Part shown: positions 31,665-41,450 of the stretch, piece by piece
Layout of the letters: the number at the start of each line of letters is the position of its first letter
Numbering within the stretch: the stretch's first letter is position 1
Source of the DNA: Paralithodes platypus
Taxonomy: Eukaryota; Arthropoda; Malacostraca; Decapoda; Lithodidae
Length of the DNA: 64,000 nt
Assembly (NCBI GenBank): GCA_032716605.1
Contig: CM064480.1
Span: 21,973,651-22,037,650 of the forward strand
Direction: 5' to 3'
Translations under genes and position numbers: made by a program
Notes under the pieces: generated by a model
Database searches by the model: none
What the model was told of the DNA's origin: nothing
The model's input: the letters and a program-made list of their open reading frames with translations, nothing else

Positions 31665-32597
31665 CCCTTAAAGAGCGGCGCGCAACATAAGTCGAGTTGA
31701 AAAAACTGGCAAAAAACGGGTGAAAAAAGGGTTGAAATCGAGTGAAAATGGGTGGGATAGTAATGATCCATACGTCCGACATCTGTGGCCTCCCGGCCCA
31801 CACTAACTCCAGTTCCCCCACCGCACGGGAGGATGACAGTGTAACCAATAGTTCGCTAAAAGTGAGCAAGGTAGCAAAATCAGCTAAACTTCCATCTTCG
31901 AGGTAACACTGTCAGTGTTCCACGAGTGCTACGTAGCTGTATGTGGCGTCATTGTGTAGCGATTTCCACCTAGTTTTCGGCGCAATACAGTTCCTTTCAT
32001 ACTGATGGTTGATATAGCAGTCAGAACGGCCCGGAAAGGCCCAAAACGGCCACAGAGCACCCGCTAAGCAAGGGTTAAACATCGATTTTTTTTTATTTAT
32101 TTTTTTTTTATTTTTTTTTTTTGCCCCTGGGCCATGCAAAATATCACTCCTCTATCTCCCCTTCTTCCCCACTTTCCTCCCCTCCATCACCTATTTTCCC
32201 TGTTATTCCCTTATTCTGAGGTATATTTTCGTGCTAACATTAGCGAGTTGCAAGCAGGGCATTGTCATCACTGTTAGCAAGCGAGTGCAAGATAGAGAGA
32301 GAGAGTATCGATCGACTGTGTCTCAGTGGCCTTGGGGGAAATTGGCGGGAAAGCAGGTTGCCTCACCCATACATTATATAACTCGCGGCCTGTATCTCCG
32401 ATTTTGACCATCCAAACGCTGTTTTCACTCGTTTTATTGTTGTAACAGGTTAATACCTTTATAATCAACCCATAATAGGCGCGTATGGATAAGTATTAAT
32501 GCTATTTATGGTAAAATGAATATTTTAGTGATGGAAACAGCTCAAATACATGCGCACAGGCAGAGGTGTCTAATTACCCCCATGGGCACTTAAGAGG
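31665..32597. mobile_element. piggyBac-like MITE (933 bp) in the DIRS C 5' UTR
   Basis: Flanked by TTAA at 31661-31664 and 32598-32601. Ends are CCCTTAAAGAG on the left and CCTCTTAAGTG as reverse complement on the right. Internal blocks match the 624-bp element at 7792-8415, for example the CATCACCTATTT region near 32185 and the CGTTTTATTGTTG region near 32432, so the two belong to one diverged family. No transposase ORF. The DIRS UTR continues directly on the right (GACAGGCTCCCC). Confidence 0.72.
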
Positions 32598-32601
32598 TTA
32601 A

Positions 32602-33000
32602 GACAGGCTCCCCAGTTTTTGATCTGCGAGATAATACGGGGGCCGGCGTCTTTTTATGGGTTTTCCAGTAAAAACTTACCAAACACCACTGGGAAGACTG
32701 CGTCATTTATGAAAGCCATGCTGGTCTTTATATCATGTCAGAGGATATTCATAAATCTTTTGGACAGGTTAAGATATTCTGAAATCTTTACTTTTGAACC
32801 TCCCGTGTAGCGAGCTGTAATGGTTGTGTATTACGTCTCGTTACCTGGCGGGTTATTTAACACTTGTGTTCGAACATGTTGGGGTAACCTTATGAGCATT
32901 AATTCCTGGAAATTTTCTTTTTTCCAGGGCGGAGTTCCGGCGGGTCTTTAGAGAACCTGGAGTAAACCCGGGGGTGGTTAGTTTTCCACCAGTCTCTGTC
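32602..33000 (+). other. DIRS C 5' untranslated region, gene-proximal part
   Basis: Non-coding, aligns with 29548-30008 of A and 27077-27430 of B in inverse orientation. Confidence 0.78.
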
Positions 33001-34209
33001 ATGGCTGCCCTAGACCCTGTTTTTGCTTTGTGTGTTTCACCCTCCTGTTCAGGTATCCCTCTCTTTGCACACACTCTTTGCATTAGATGTGTTAAATGTT
33101 TAGATCGCTCAAGGGGTTTGTGGGTTACGCAGAACTGTACCTTCTGTACTCAATTGAGTCATAAAGTATTGCGAGACAATGATAGACCCGCGGAGGTCGC
33201 TTTACGGGAGGTCAGGCAGCTGTTGTCCACTTATGCTACCAAAGTGGCTCATGAGGCCCTTCAATGTGATAACGTAATTCTTTGGGATAAATTACTTATT
33301 GAGCATCCCCCTATTAAACGTACCTCTAGAGTAATTGTACGAAAGTCGGCAGAGACTGGGCAGGGTTTAGCACTTACTCCAGCCCCCGGCACTTCTAAGA
33401 GACCTCGTGAACCTACGCCCCCGGTGTCAGCCTCCACGTCACGGGCGCGGTCCAGGTCCAGGTCGCCCCTCAGACTACAGCCGCTTAGTCACTCTTCTTC
33501 ACCGGCGAGTAAGAAGAGCAAAGAGGAGAAGTCCAAGAGCAGTTCTAGTGATAAATCTGAGAAGTCCAAGAGCGGTTCTAGTGATAGATCTAAGTCACAC
33601 CGGAGCCACAAATCTTCCAGGAAAGATTCTCATGAACGAAAAGCCTCCCGGCGTTCGCCGGAGCCTCGTGCCTCACTTTCTGCCTCTACTCCCGGCACAT
33701 CTAGTGTCCAATCTGATGGGGCGGGAGTGGAGTCAGTGACTGTGGTGGGGGCGTTACCGGCGGACAAGTTACCAATGGATATTATAAACTTAGAATTAGA
33801 GAGTTCTGTGGGCAGTGATCGCCCTCTAGAAGGGTCTAGTGAGGGCTCAGTGGTTGATGGGGTAACTGACTCCCAAGGGAGTTCGGGCCAAGGCCTGGGT
33901 GTGTGGCGATATTCCCAACCAGGAAATGAAGGCCCACGTCTGGTTCAGAAAACACAGGTAATGGCGGACGTCCACCGGGACGCTGCGATCCCTTCATCCA
34001 TACCAGACTTAACATGGCAACACGACGGGATTCCGGCTTCGGCGGAATCCTCTCATGATGAGCCAGATGACAAGGATGAGGTGTCTATAATCTCTGACAT
34101 GGAGGTGCAGGAGTCGGGTTCAGTTTTAGACGACTCACAGGATAGGAATGATTCACCTCTTAGTTCTTCATCTGCTAAATTTGTCACAGCAGAGGAAATA
34201 GATGGGTTA
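33001..34209 (+). pseudogene. DIRS C gag-like ORF, N-terminal part
   Basis: About 400 codons stay open from MAALDPVFALCVSPSCSGIP. The Met at 33001 is preferred over 32974 because it aligns with the starts in A and B. It has the Cys-rich module (HTLCIRCVKCLDRSRGLWV, then TQNCTFCTQLS), then SRARSRSRSPLRLQPLS, a Lys/Ser-rich stretch with repeated KSKSSSSD-type units, acidic segments (DKDEVSIISDMEVQESGS) and FVTAEEIDGL. At 34210 the tRNA-derived SINE interrupts the ORF; the remaining residues of the open frame are SINE tail. The continuation is at 34467. Confidence 0.85.
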
Positions 34210-34210
34210 T

Positions 34211-34460
34211 TTATAATAATAATAATAATAATAATAATAGTTCTTAAAGCTAGCGCATGCTAAGCTAGCTAAGGATAGCTCAATAAGGCCGATTAGGCGT
34301 ATTTCCATTGGGGTCCTGTACTACTACCCCATCCCTTTGCTCATGAGGGATGGTAACGACTCAGTGCTTGTGAAAAATCTTTAATGCGCCGAGCTTGGGC
34401 GCGAACCCGGTCCTTCTGGGTGGAAGTCCGAGACGCTAGTCACTATACCAAGCGAGCCGC
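34211..34460 (-). mobile_element. tRNA-derived SINE inserted in DIRS C gag
   Basis: On the minus strand the element starts near 34460 with a tRNA-like head. An A box (TGGTATAGTGACTAGCGTC) and a B box (GGTTCGCGCCC) are about 40 bases apart, the standard RNA polymerase III internal promoter. A unique body follows, and the 3' tail is (ATT)n, seen as (AAT)n at 34212-34240. Flanks GGGTTA (34204-34209) and TGGTTA (34461-34466) form a probable short target duplication, and gag resumes exactly where B and A continue. The head is not a functional tRNA gene because it lacks a paired acceptor stem. Confidence 0.85.
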
Positions 34461-34466
34461 TGGTTA

Positions 34467-35936
34467 CTGCTCTAACGAAATTTTTTGGCCAACAGCCGGA
34501 GACTCCTACAGTGGATCTGCGAGCTCCCATGACAATTTCAAGTGTTCGGCCTCTGACTACTTCCATTGCTTTAACTAAGATTCCGCACCCTCCTTCTATA
34601 TCACCTACTATGGTCACTAGGCCTGCTTCGGCGGCACTGACTACTTCTAGTGTAAGGGTAGTAGCGGATGTGAATCCTCCCCCTTTAGATAAAGCACCGT
34701 TAAGAAAGGTAGCTATGCCCCTTTTATACGGTCCAGATGATTCATGAGTACAAATGGTCCCAACTAAGCCGGAAGTAGCACAGCCCACTTTGTCAGGGGA
34801 ACTTCCAGTGCCACGAGAGTGGGTAATCCAAGGAAATAAATCTAGAAAGTTACGAGCTTTAGATATTCTGGGTAATGTACTTGATGTTAATATTAAAGCC
34901 ATTCCTAACTATTATCACCATGACTATTTTGTGTATACAGCTACGCCTGCACTACCCCCTGCATCAGCTTCAAAACTGTTTTCTGACTGGACCAAGCATG
35001 ACGGTTTTAATGATATAAAAGCACTGTCAGCTCTCACTCCAGAATTTAGATTTACAAACGGTCACAGACACAGCCGCTAATCCAGTGTTGAAGGTGGGGC
35101 AGTTGGGTCCGTGACCTTGGGTGGAATGGGAGGTAGAGGCTCAGAACTTTGCGACCACCTTCACCTCAAAATCTTCGCACCAAATTCCTCAGGACAGCCA
35201 TTCTTGGTTCTCTCTGCCAGTCTTCTCGGCCGGCGGAGTTCCATCTGCTCTGTTTGCTTTCTTAGCTGCCCCTAAAATCAATCTATGCGAACTTAAAGAT
35301 CCTTTCACTACACCTTCCCCAGCTCACCTAGACCGAGAGTTTAGGCTACGGGGGAAGGCGTATAGACTTTTTTCCCAATACATTGTTACGCACCAGGTGG
35401 CGAAGTCTATGCTAAGATCTACTCAGGCAATCGCGGACGCGGATGTCAGAAGATCAATTGAACTATCTCGACGTATACTCCTTCAGACTTCTATTCAGTC
35501 GTTGGGGGATATCCGTACAGCCTTGCTCGAGGCGGTGCGGGCGAGACAGGATCTTAGGATGTCCCTGGTGAGGAATCTTCCTGATAGAATTGCGAACCAG
35601 GTGGTCATGTCGCCGGTGCTAACTCCCTCTTTAATGTCCCCTGATGTGTGGAGAACTGTATTTAACATGGCTCAGGCCTTTAAGCACAGTCCCGCCCCTT
35701 CTAAGAAACCTGCTTTTAACTTTCCCAAACCCAAGCCAGTCGCCAAAGCTCAGCCGGGTGGGTCAAAGCCCTTTCATCTACCTAAGTCCTCTTCCCCCCA
35801 TGGTCAGTACAGGTATAAACAAGGAAAGTTTGCAGGTCATAAAGGACGAAACTATAACAGACCGGGCCAGGGCCCGTCTTCTGCCAACGCCAGCCAGTCG
35901 GCTAAGCATCCACCACCACCACCACCACCAACATAA
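34467..35936 (+). pseudogene. DIRS C gag-like ORF, C-terminal part
   Basis: Continues gag with SVRVVADVNPPPLDK and the MPLLYGPDDS motif. Then TGA (34745-34747), SGELPVPREWVIQGNKSRKL, a one-base insertion near 35045 (LTPEFRF versus LTPELDL in B) and a TGA near 35112. The last 271 codons (35121-35936) are open: KINLCELKDPFTTPSP, DREFRLRGKAYRLFSQYIV, ARQDLRMSLVRNLPDRI, and the basic, Pro-rich tail. It is broken in at least three places. Confidence 0.82.
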
Positions 35937-35937
35937 A

Positions 35938-37857
35938 AAAACTAAAGTCTCTCTCACTCCCAGGGCCGGTCTCACGGCGGGTGGATCAGAGGGTAGTACA
36001 GCCGGCGAACCCTTGTCTGCTAACTGGGTCGTTCCGGACGTGTCACCACGCATGGCCATTAAATACTTGGGCAAGGATGGTGGCACGCAAAGGCATCACC
36101 TGGCAGTGGCTCCGGCGACCTCGTTTATGTCAGCCGACAAAGGCAAATTTAGTTTCATTAGAGGTGGAGTCACTGATCCGAGAAATGATCACCAAGAATG
36201 TCATCATCCCGGTCCCTCAAAATTACCCAGTCTTTACATCCAAACTACTTCTAGTGCCCAAAAGGGACAGTGTTCAGATGAGACCCGTCGTAGACCTGTC
36301 TTATCTGAACCTCCATATTCACAACGTGTCATTCAGGATGCTGACAGTGAATCAAATCAGGCTAACACTTCCGCCGGGAGGATGGATGTGTTCTTTAGAC
36401 CTGACAGATGCGTATTGGCACGTCTCGGTAAACAAAAGATTTCAACGGTTTCTGGCCTTACGTATAATGCATCAGACTTATGTCTTTCAGAGGATGCCGT
36501 TTGGATTGAACCTAGCACCTCGTTTATTCACGAAATTAGTCCGGCAAGCCCTGATGCCCTTGTTAGAGCAAGGGATCAGGATTTTGTGGTATCTAGACGA
36601 CTGGCTAGTGGTGGCAGAGACGGAACAAGTATGCATAAATCATGTCAACATAACATTAAATCATGTCAAATCTCTAGGATTCAAGGTAAACCTGGTAAAG
36701 TCAAACCTTGTTCCCTCATGAGTAGTTCAGTGGATAGGGCTGGTTTGGGACACAGCTACTCTCACTCTGAGTCAGAGTGTGGACAATCGAAACAGATTTC
36801 GCAGGAAATTGTTCCTGTTTCTTCACAGTCTGACTACGACACGGAGAATCTGGGAGTCTCTGGTCGGCTCTCTCAACTGGATTCAACTAACTGTAAAGTT
36901 GGGCCGGTTGAAAGTAAAACGATTAATATTGGAGGGCAACAAATGTTTTCCACTATTGCCGGCGGAAAAATTATGGCCCATACCAAAATTAATCCACAAC
37001 TTACTAGCGGTCTGGGCGAAGAGGGAAACGTTACACTCAGTAATGTCATGGACCTCTCCTCCACCGACGGTATGGGTAGACACGGATGCATCAGGAACGA
37101 TAGGTTGGGGCTTTCAGTCAAACCAAGGGCACCAGGGTCAAGGGCTTTGGTCCCATTTAGAAATCTCCCACATCAATGTCAAAGAATTACTAGTCCCCTT
37201 ATATTTCCTTCAGGCTCACGGCTCTACTTTACGGGGCAAGTCGGTGGCCTTCAGAATGGACAATCTGAATGCGGTTCACTGTATTCAGAAACAAGGGTCA
37301 ACGAGATCTCGGCAGTTGCTAAACGTGTCAGAAAAGATTTTTATTCTAGCCAACAGGCTGGACATTCATATACACGCATCTTATCTCCCAGGCGTAGCAA
37401 ACGTCTGGGCAGACGCTCTGTCTCGGAGACAGAGCACACCAGTAGAATGGGCGCTCAAGCAAACCATTTTCGACCAAATGATTGCGGAGCCTTACCATCC
37501 ACAAGTGGATTTGTTTGCGTCAGAGGAGACTCACAAACTCCCACTGTACCTCACCCGCCAGACGATAACGCCGGCGGGCGGGCCAGACGCACTGGTGACA
37601 GACTGGAACAGGTGGAGTTCCATTTATCTGTTTCCGCCGCCAGACGCGTCTCTAATGTGTCACATAGTAAACAAACTACAGGATTATCGGGGCGTAGTCT
37701 CGCTAATCGCGCCCCTGTGGCTGGCACAGTTGTGGTACCAGCAATTGAAAACGTGGTGCCCGCACCCGGTGTCACTCCCGGTCGGGTTTTTCCACTTAGA
37801 CACAATTGGCAACCTAGAGACCTCGCTGACTTTTTCATTATGGACATTCAGCAATAA
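35938..37857 (+). pseudogene. DIRS C RT-RNase H with one nonsense codon
   Basis: The frame runs from MDQRVVQPANPCLLTG (35981) through VESLIREMITKNVIIPVP, motif A SLDLTDAYWHVSV, RMPFGLNLAPRLFTKLV and motif C WYLDDWLVVAE with both Asp. A TGA at 36719-36721 replaces the Arg of VPSRVVQW (CGA to TGA, a CpG change). The same frame continues at once (VVQWIGLVWDT) through the RNase H motifs VWVDTDASGTIGWG, HINVKELLVPLYF, AFRMDNLNAVHC and NVWADALSRRQS. About 38 bases that precede the recombinase start in A are deleted near 37853. This fuses the RT-RNase H frame to the recombinase frame (LWTFSNKFMNQYTQ). Another frame over the same stretch is open at 35644-37857. Confidence 0.87.
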
Positions 37858-38783
37858 ATTCATGAATCAATATACCCAGTCTACAAAGCGACAGTATCAA
37901 TCGCATTGGCAAGCCTTTACTTCTTGGATTCTTAGAACAGAACAAACTGTGCCCTCGGTGGCTTTGGTTTTTAATTACTTAAATTATTTGTTCGAGCAGA
38001 AACGTTTATCTGTAGTAACGTTAAAAAATCACTTAACAGCGATTAGGATGCCAATTTTGGACCTTACCGGTCTCACCATACCAGTCGCGGAGGAAACAGG
38101 TTTTATGAGGGCATGTTTTAAACTCCGCCCACCTCCCCGTCAGCTCATGCCTACCTGGTCTCTGGACAAAGCATTGTCGTTACTTCATTCCCGTCTGTAC
38201 CAACATACTGCAGACTTTACATTACTTTTAAAAAAAGGCAGTATTCCTTATGGCTTTGGCTACCGGGAACAGAGTATCTGAGCTAGCGGTGATGAGCAAC
38301 ACACCTAATTGCCTCAGGTTTGGTAGGCTTAATGAGTGTATTCAGATTGCACCTTCCCCAGGGTTCGTAGCCAAGAATGAGCACAGTGAACACGTGTTTT
38401 CAGAGTTCACGGTGCCGGCGTTGAAAAGGGGAAAGGTGCACCATAATTTATGTCCAGTGCAAGCTCTAACCAAATATTTGAGAGTGGCACCTCTAAATCA
38501 CCAGGGTGCTTTATGGGTAGCAAGTACGGGTAAACGCTTGATGAAACGTAAACTGGCTTCTCTCTTGGTCGAGGTCATTAAAGAGAGTAATCCCGGCGTT
38601 GTGGGTAGGGCCCACGATTTACGCAAGTGGGCAGCTTCTTTACGTTTCCTTAAAAAAATTTCTGTTGAAGATATTACGTCCACACAGTTGTGGGCCTCTA
38701 ATCATACGTTTTTGACTCGATACCTTTCAGTAGCTCTAGACAAACCTTCCTTGCCATGTATAGCTTTAAGGCAGAGGGTCTAA
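37858..38783 (+). pseudogene. DIRS C tyrosine recombinase, one frameshift
   Basis: The N-terminal domain (KFMNQYTQSTKRQYQSHW, YLFEQKRLSVVTLKNHL) is open to about 38230. There an A7 run (LLLKKGSIPYG against LLLKKAVFLLA in B) shifts the frame; the catalytic domain continues at 38250-38783. All catalytic residues are present: Arg in ATGNRVSELAVM, the box RAHDLRKWAASLRF and the Tyr in NHTFLTRYLSVALDK. A single correction would restore a normal-looking domain order, so this copy is the least decayed recombinase of the family in the window. Confidence 0.88.
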
Positions 38784-39093
38784 GTGGCCCCTAAGTCACT
38801 TATTGTTTAATTTCAAGAAAAGGGGGGGGGGGGGGGGCGGGGGGTGCAGTCAGTGTAACATAGGACACCCTAGACCCCGCCGGAGTATGTGAGCTGTGAT
38901 ACTGTTTATGGGTGTTGTGATATGTACATTTCTCTGTACGATTCATTACAGGAAATTGTGCTAGTACAATTGTAGTACAAACAACAGTGTTGTTGTAAGT
39001 AGTTTTTGGGCTGTGAAGCAATCTAATTTTAAGCATTGGATATATTTTGCAAGATATATCCACTAGTTTTATGGGGTTTATATGTGCACATAT
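38784..39093 (+). promoter_or_regulatory. DIRS C 3' UTR with polypurine run
   Basis: Contains AAGAAAAG followed by 16 G, a C and 6 G (38815-38844), then TGCAGTCAGTGTAACAT, about 35 bases after the recombinase stop. The same arrangement is in A (6698-6714), B (21116-21132) and F (57502-57519). Confidence 0.7.
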
Positions 39094-40552
39094 GTGTCCT
39101 GTTGTTCTCAAAAACTGTGCTTCCGTGCTGACTCCCTGCCTAGGCAAACTCTTTCGTCTCTGTCTATCCTCTAACGTCTTCCCTTCATGCTGGAAGTTTG
39201 CTCACATTCAACCTGTCCCAAAGAAGGGTGACCGCTCTCAACCCTCCAACTATCGTCCAATTGCTCTTATCTCTTGTCTTTCTAAAGTTTTTGAAACTAT
39301 TCTTGCTTCCAAATTTCTTAAGCATTTCTCTTCTCATAATCTGCTCTCAGATCGCCAGTATGGCTTCCTTAAGGGTCGCTCTACTGGTGATCTTCTTTCA
39401 TATCTTACTAACTCTTGGTCATCCTCCTTCCGGGACTTCGGTGAGACTTTTTCTATTGCACTAGACATATCGAAAGCCTTCGATAGAGTCTGGCATAAAT
39501 CTTTAATTTCTAAACTACCCTCCTTCGGTTTCTATCCCTCCATCTGTGCCTTTGTCTCTAATTTCCTTTCCGGCCGTTCCATAGCTGCGGTTGTGGACGG
39601 CCATTGTTCACTTCCTCACCCTATAAACTCCGGTGTTCCTCAGGGCTCTGTCCTATCTCCTATACTCTTTCTAATTTTTATAAATGATCTCCTTAACTGT
39701 ACCTTAATTCCCATCCATTCATACGCAGACGACTCAACCTTACACTACTCCATTAGTTTTTCAGAACGCCCCAGCCAGCAATCCCTCAACGACAAACGTA
39801 ATGAAGCCATAGAACTCTTAAATTCTGATCTAAATACTATTTCCAATTGGGGCAGAGAAAACCTTGTTAACTTTAATGCTTCCAAACCCAATTTCTCCAT
39901 CTATCTACCCGTCAGGATCTCCCAGCGGACTATCCCTTATTCTTCAACAATACAAAAATCAACCTTCATCTTCTCTCAATATTCTTGGTGTCTCTTTTTC
40001 TTCTGCTCTCATTTGGAAGGACCATATTACCAGTCTTGCTAAGGCAGCCTCCCAGAAGCTGGGTGTGCTCAACCGCCTTAGGGGGTTCTTTTCCCCTGCA
40101 CAGCTTCTTGCTCTGTACAGGGGCATAGTGCGTCCTTGTATGAGTATTGTTCACATGTGTGGGAGGTTCCTCTCACACCGCTCTCCTAGACAAAGTTGAA
40201 AGGAAGGCCTTTCGTATCATTAACTCCCGTCCACTCACCAACTCTCTCTCTACGCCGCAATGTTGCATCTCTCTCGCTATTCTATCGCTACTATAATAAT
40301 CAGTGTTCCTCAGAGCTATCCCAGTGCATACCACCTCCTTTACGTAGGGCACGTGGTACCCGTCTTGCAACTCAATCCCACCCCTACTCTGTGCAACTCT
40401 CCAACCCAAGAGTGAAACGTTACTCTCAAACTTTCTTCTACTCAACAGCTGAGCTCTGGAACTCTCTCCCAGAATCAGTCTTTCCCTCTTCCTATGACTT
40501 AAATTGCTTCAAACTCCGTGTGTCCAGGCATTTTGGCTCGAACGTCCCTTGA
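39094..40552 (+). pseudogene. LINE reverse transcriptase, C-terminal two thirds
   Basis: Reads KNCASVLTPCLGKLFRLC, VPKKGDRSQPSNYRPIALI, SDRQYGFLKGRSTGDLLSYL, ALDISKAFDRVWHKSL, SGVPQGSVLSPILFLIFI and the catalytic SYADDSTLHY. A frameshift near 39900 moves it to ILGVSFSSALIWKDHITSLA and then to the C-terminal RRNVASLSLFYRYYNNQC and WNSLPESVFPSS. Motif order fits Jockey/CR1-group ORF2 proteins. No endonuclease is present because of 5' truncation. Two frameshifts make it inactive. Confidence 0.85.
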
Positions 40553-40651
40553 TTTTGGCCCTGTCACTCTTTCAACTATGGGGGAGGCACTCGCTATAGG
40601 CAGTTATGCCTTTTGCCTCCCTCAATCACATAGAAAAAAAAAAAAAAAAAC
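39094..40651 (+). mobile_element. 5'-truncated LINE (Jockey/CR1-like) in the DIRS C 3' UTR
   Basis: Starts abruptly at about 39094 in the middle of an RT ORF and ends with an A run (40634-40651). DIRS sequence (GTGCACAT | CATGTAAACTTATAAG) is interrupted, with only a few bases repeated. Its last 400 bases nearly match the LINE tail in DIRS B. Confidence 0.85.
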
Positions 40652-40923
40652 ATGTAAACTTATAAGTTTTTATTTTTTCACCACTTAATTTAAGTGGGGT
40701 GCCTTTTTAACTGGCGGATCTGTACTCAGATTCTCAGAGTTAACCCTTTTTTATCAAGCAGGCTTCTTTGAAGCACGCTCCTGCTTGTACCCCTTTTTGT
40801 ATATATGTGCTGCGCCAAAAATATATATCTTTTCGAAGTAAGAATACTATGTGGTTGTTTGATTATCTGCTTTTGCTAGAGTTATGATATGATTACGAAT
40901 GTCCCCCTCCAGTCTTAGATATC
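40652..40923 (+). other. DIRS C 3' UTR, distal part
   Basis: Non-coding, aligned with 6057-6400 of A. Ends in GTCCCCCTCC near 40903, an inverted partner of GGAGGGGCC in the ICR arm. Confidence 0.7.
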
Positions 40924-41030
40924 AGGCATAATCGTCAATGATGGAGGGGCCACTAATAAATTATAGGTTTGACTCCTGCAAGGAGATAAAGAAACCTAAT
41001 ATTTAGTAGTGGCCCCGTAATCATTGACGA
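40924..41030 (+). repeat. DIRS C internal complementary region
   Basis: The first arm (40924-40962) is the reverse complement of the left end at 30009-30045. The second arm (40963-41030) is the reverse complement of the right end at 41390-41450. The centre CTCCTGCAAGGAG is a perfect 13-base palindrome. Confidence 0.9.
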
Positions 41031-41102
41031 CTGGGGCCCTCCCGACCATCCCCTTCCCATTCGTTGATGTATTAAGGATTTTGGTTTACTTGATATGTCA
41101 GT

Positions 41103-41450
41103 GAAGGAAGAATGACGCCTGAGTCAGCGTCTGGTCAAAGATCCACACAAGTACATCCACGATTATATGGAAAGCTTTTGAATAGTTATTCTTATTTTCT
41201 TTTTGTTTTTTATTTGTTACAAAGTTTTTTCGTAGTGAGAACCGAATTTCATAATGACTGAACCATGAGTGAGGTTGCGTGCGCTCATGATGAAGGCTCC
41301 TCAATTTTTTATGCTCTGCGCGGTAGATTCAAACTACGGCGGATGAGTGTTTGAAGAGGGTGCCTTATGTAATAGGCATAATCGTCAATGATTACGGGGC
41401 TACTACTAAATACTAGGTTTTCTTTATCTCCTTGCAGGAGTCAAACCTAT
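41103..41450 (+). repeat. DIRS C right inverted terminal repeat
   Basis: Reverse complement of the left ITR for about 290 bases, then the right-only terminal extension ending GGAGTCAAACCTAT. The host A UTR resumes at 41451 (ATTGTATCCCTC). Confidence 0.9.

Larger units (their letters stand above)
30009..41450 (+). mobile_element. DIRS element C, complete, inserted in the 5' UTR of DIRS A
   Basis: Plus-strand element, 11.4 kb, about 8.7 kb after removing the MITE (31665-32597), SINE (34211-34460) and LINE (39094-40651). It has a left ITR at 30009-30317, right ITR at 41103-41450, ICR at 40924-41030, and gag, RT-RNase H and recombinase. It lies in opposite orientation to its host A. No target duplication is evident. 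Catalytic residues of RT and recombinase are intact, but frameshifts and nonsense codons break every ORF. Confidence 0.92.

Noticed and set aside
31870..32140. Minus-strand Lys-rich ORF in the piggyBac-like MITE
   Set aside because: Low-complexity translation of an A/T run; no homology or conservation with the related MITE.
34380..34460. tRNA gene on the minus strand
   Set aside because: A and B boxes are present but no acceptor or anticodon stem pairs properly, and the body with (ATT)n tail shows it is a SINE.
40963..41450. A separate 400-500 bp MITE with long TIRs next to each DIRS 3' end (also 5529-6020, 20092-20570, 43725-44171)
   Set aside because: Every copy sits directly after a DIRS 3' UTR, and its body is the reverse complement of that element's own left ITR. 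It is the ICR plus right ITR of the DIRS element, not an independent transposon.
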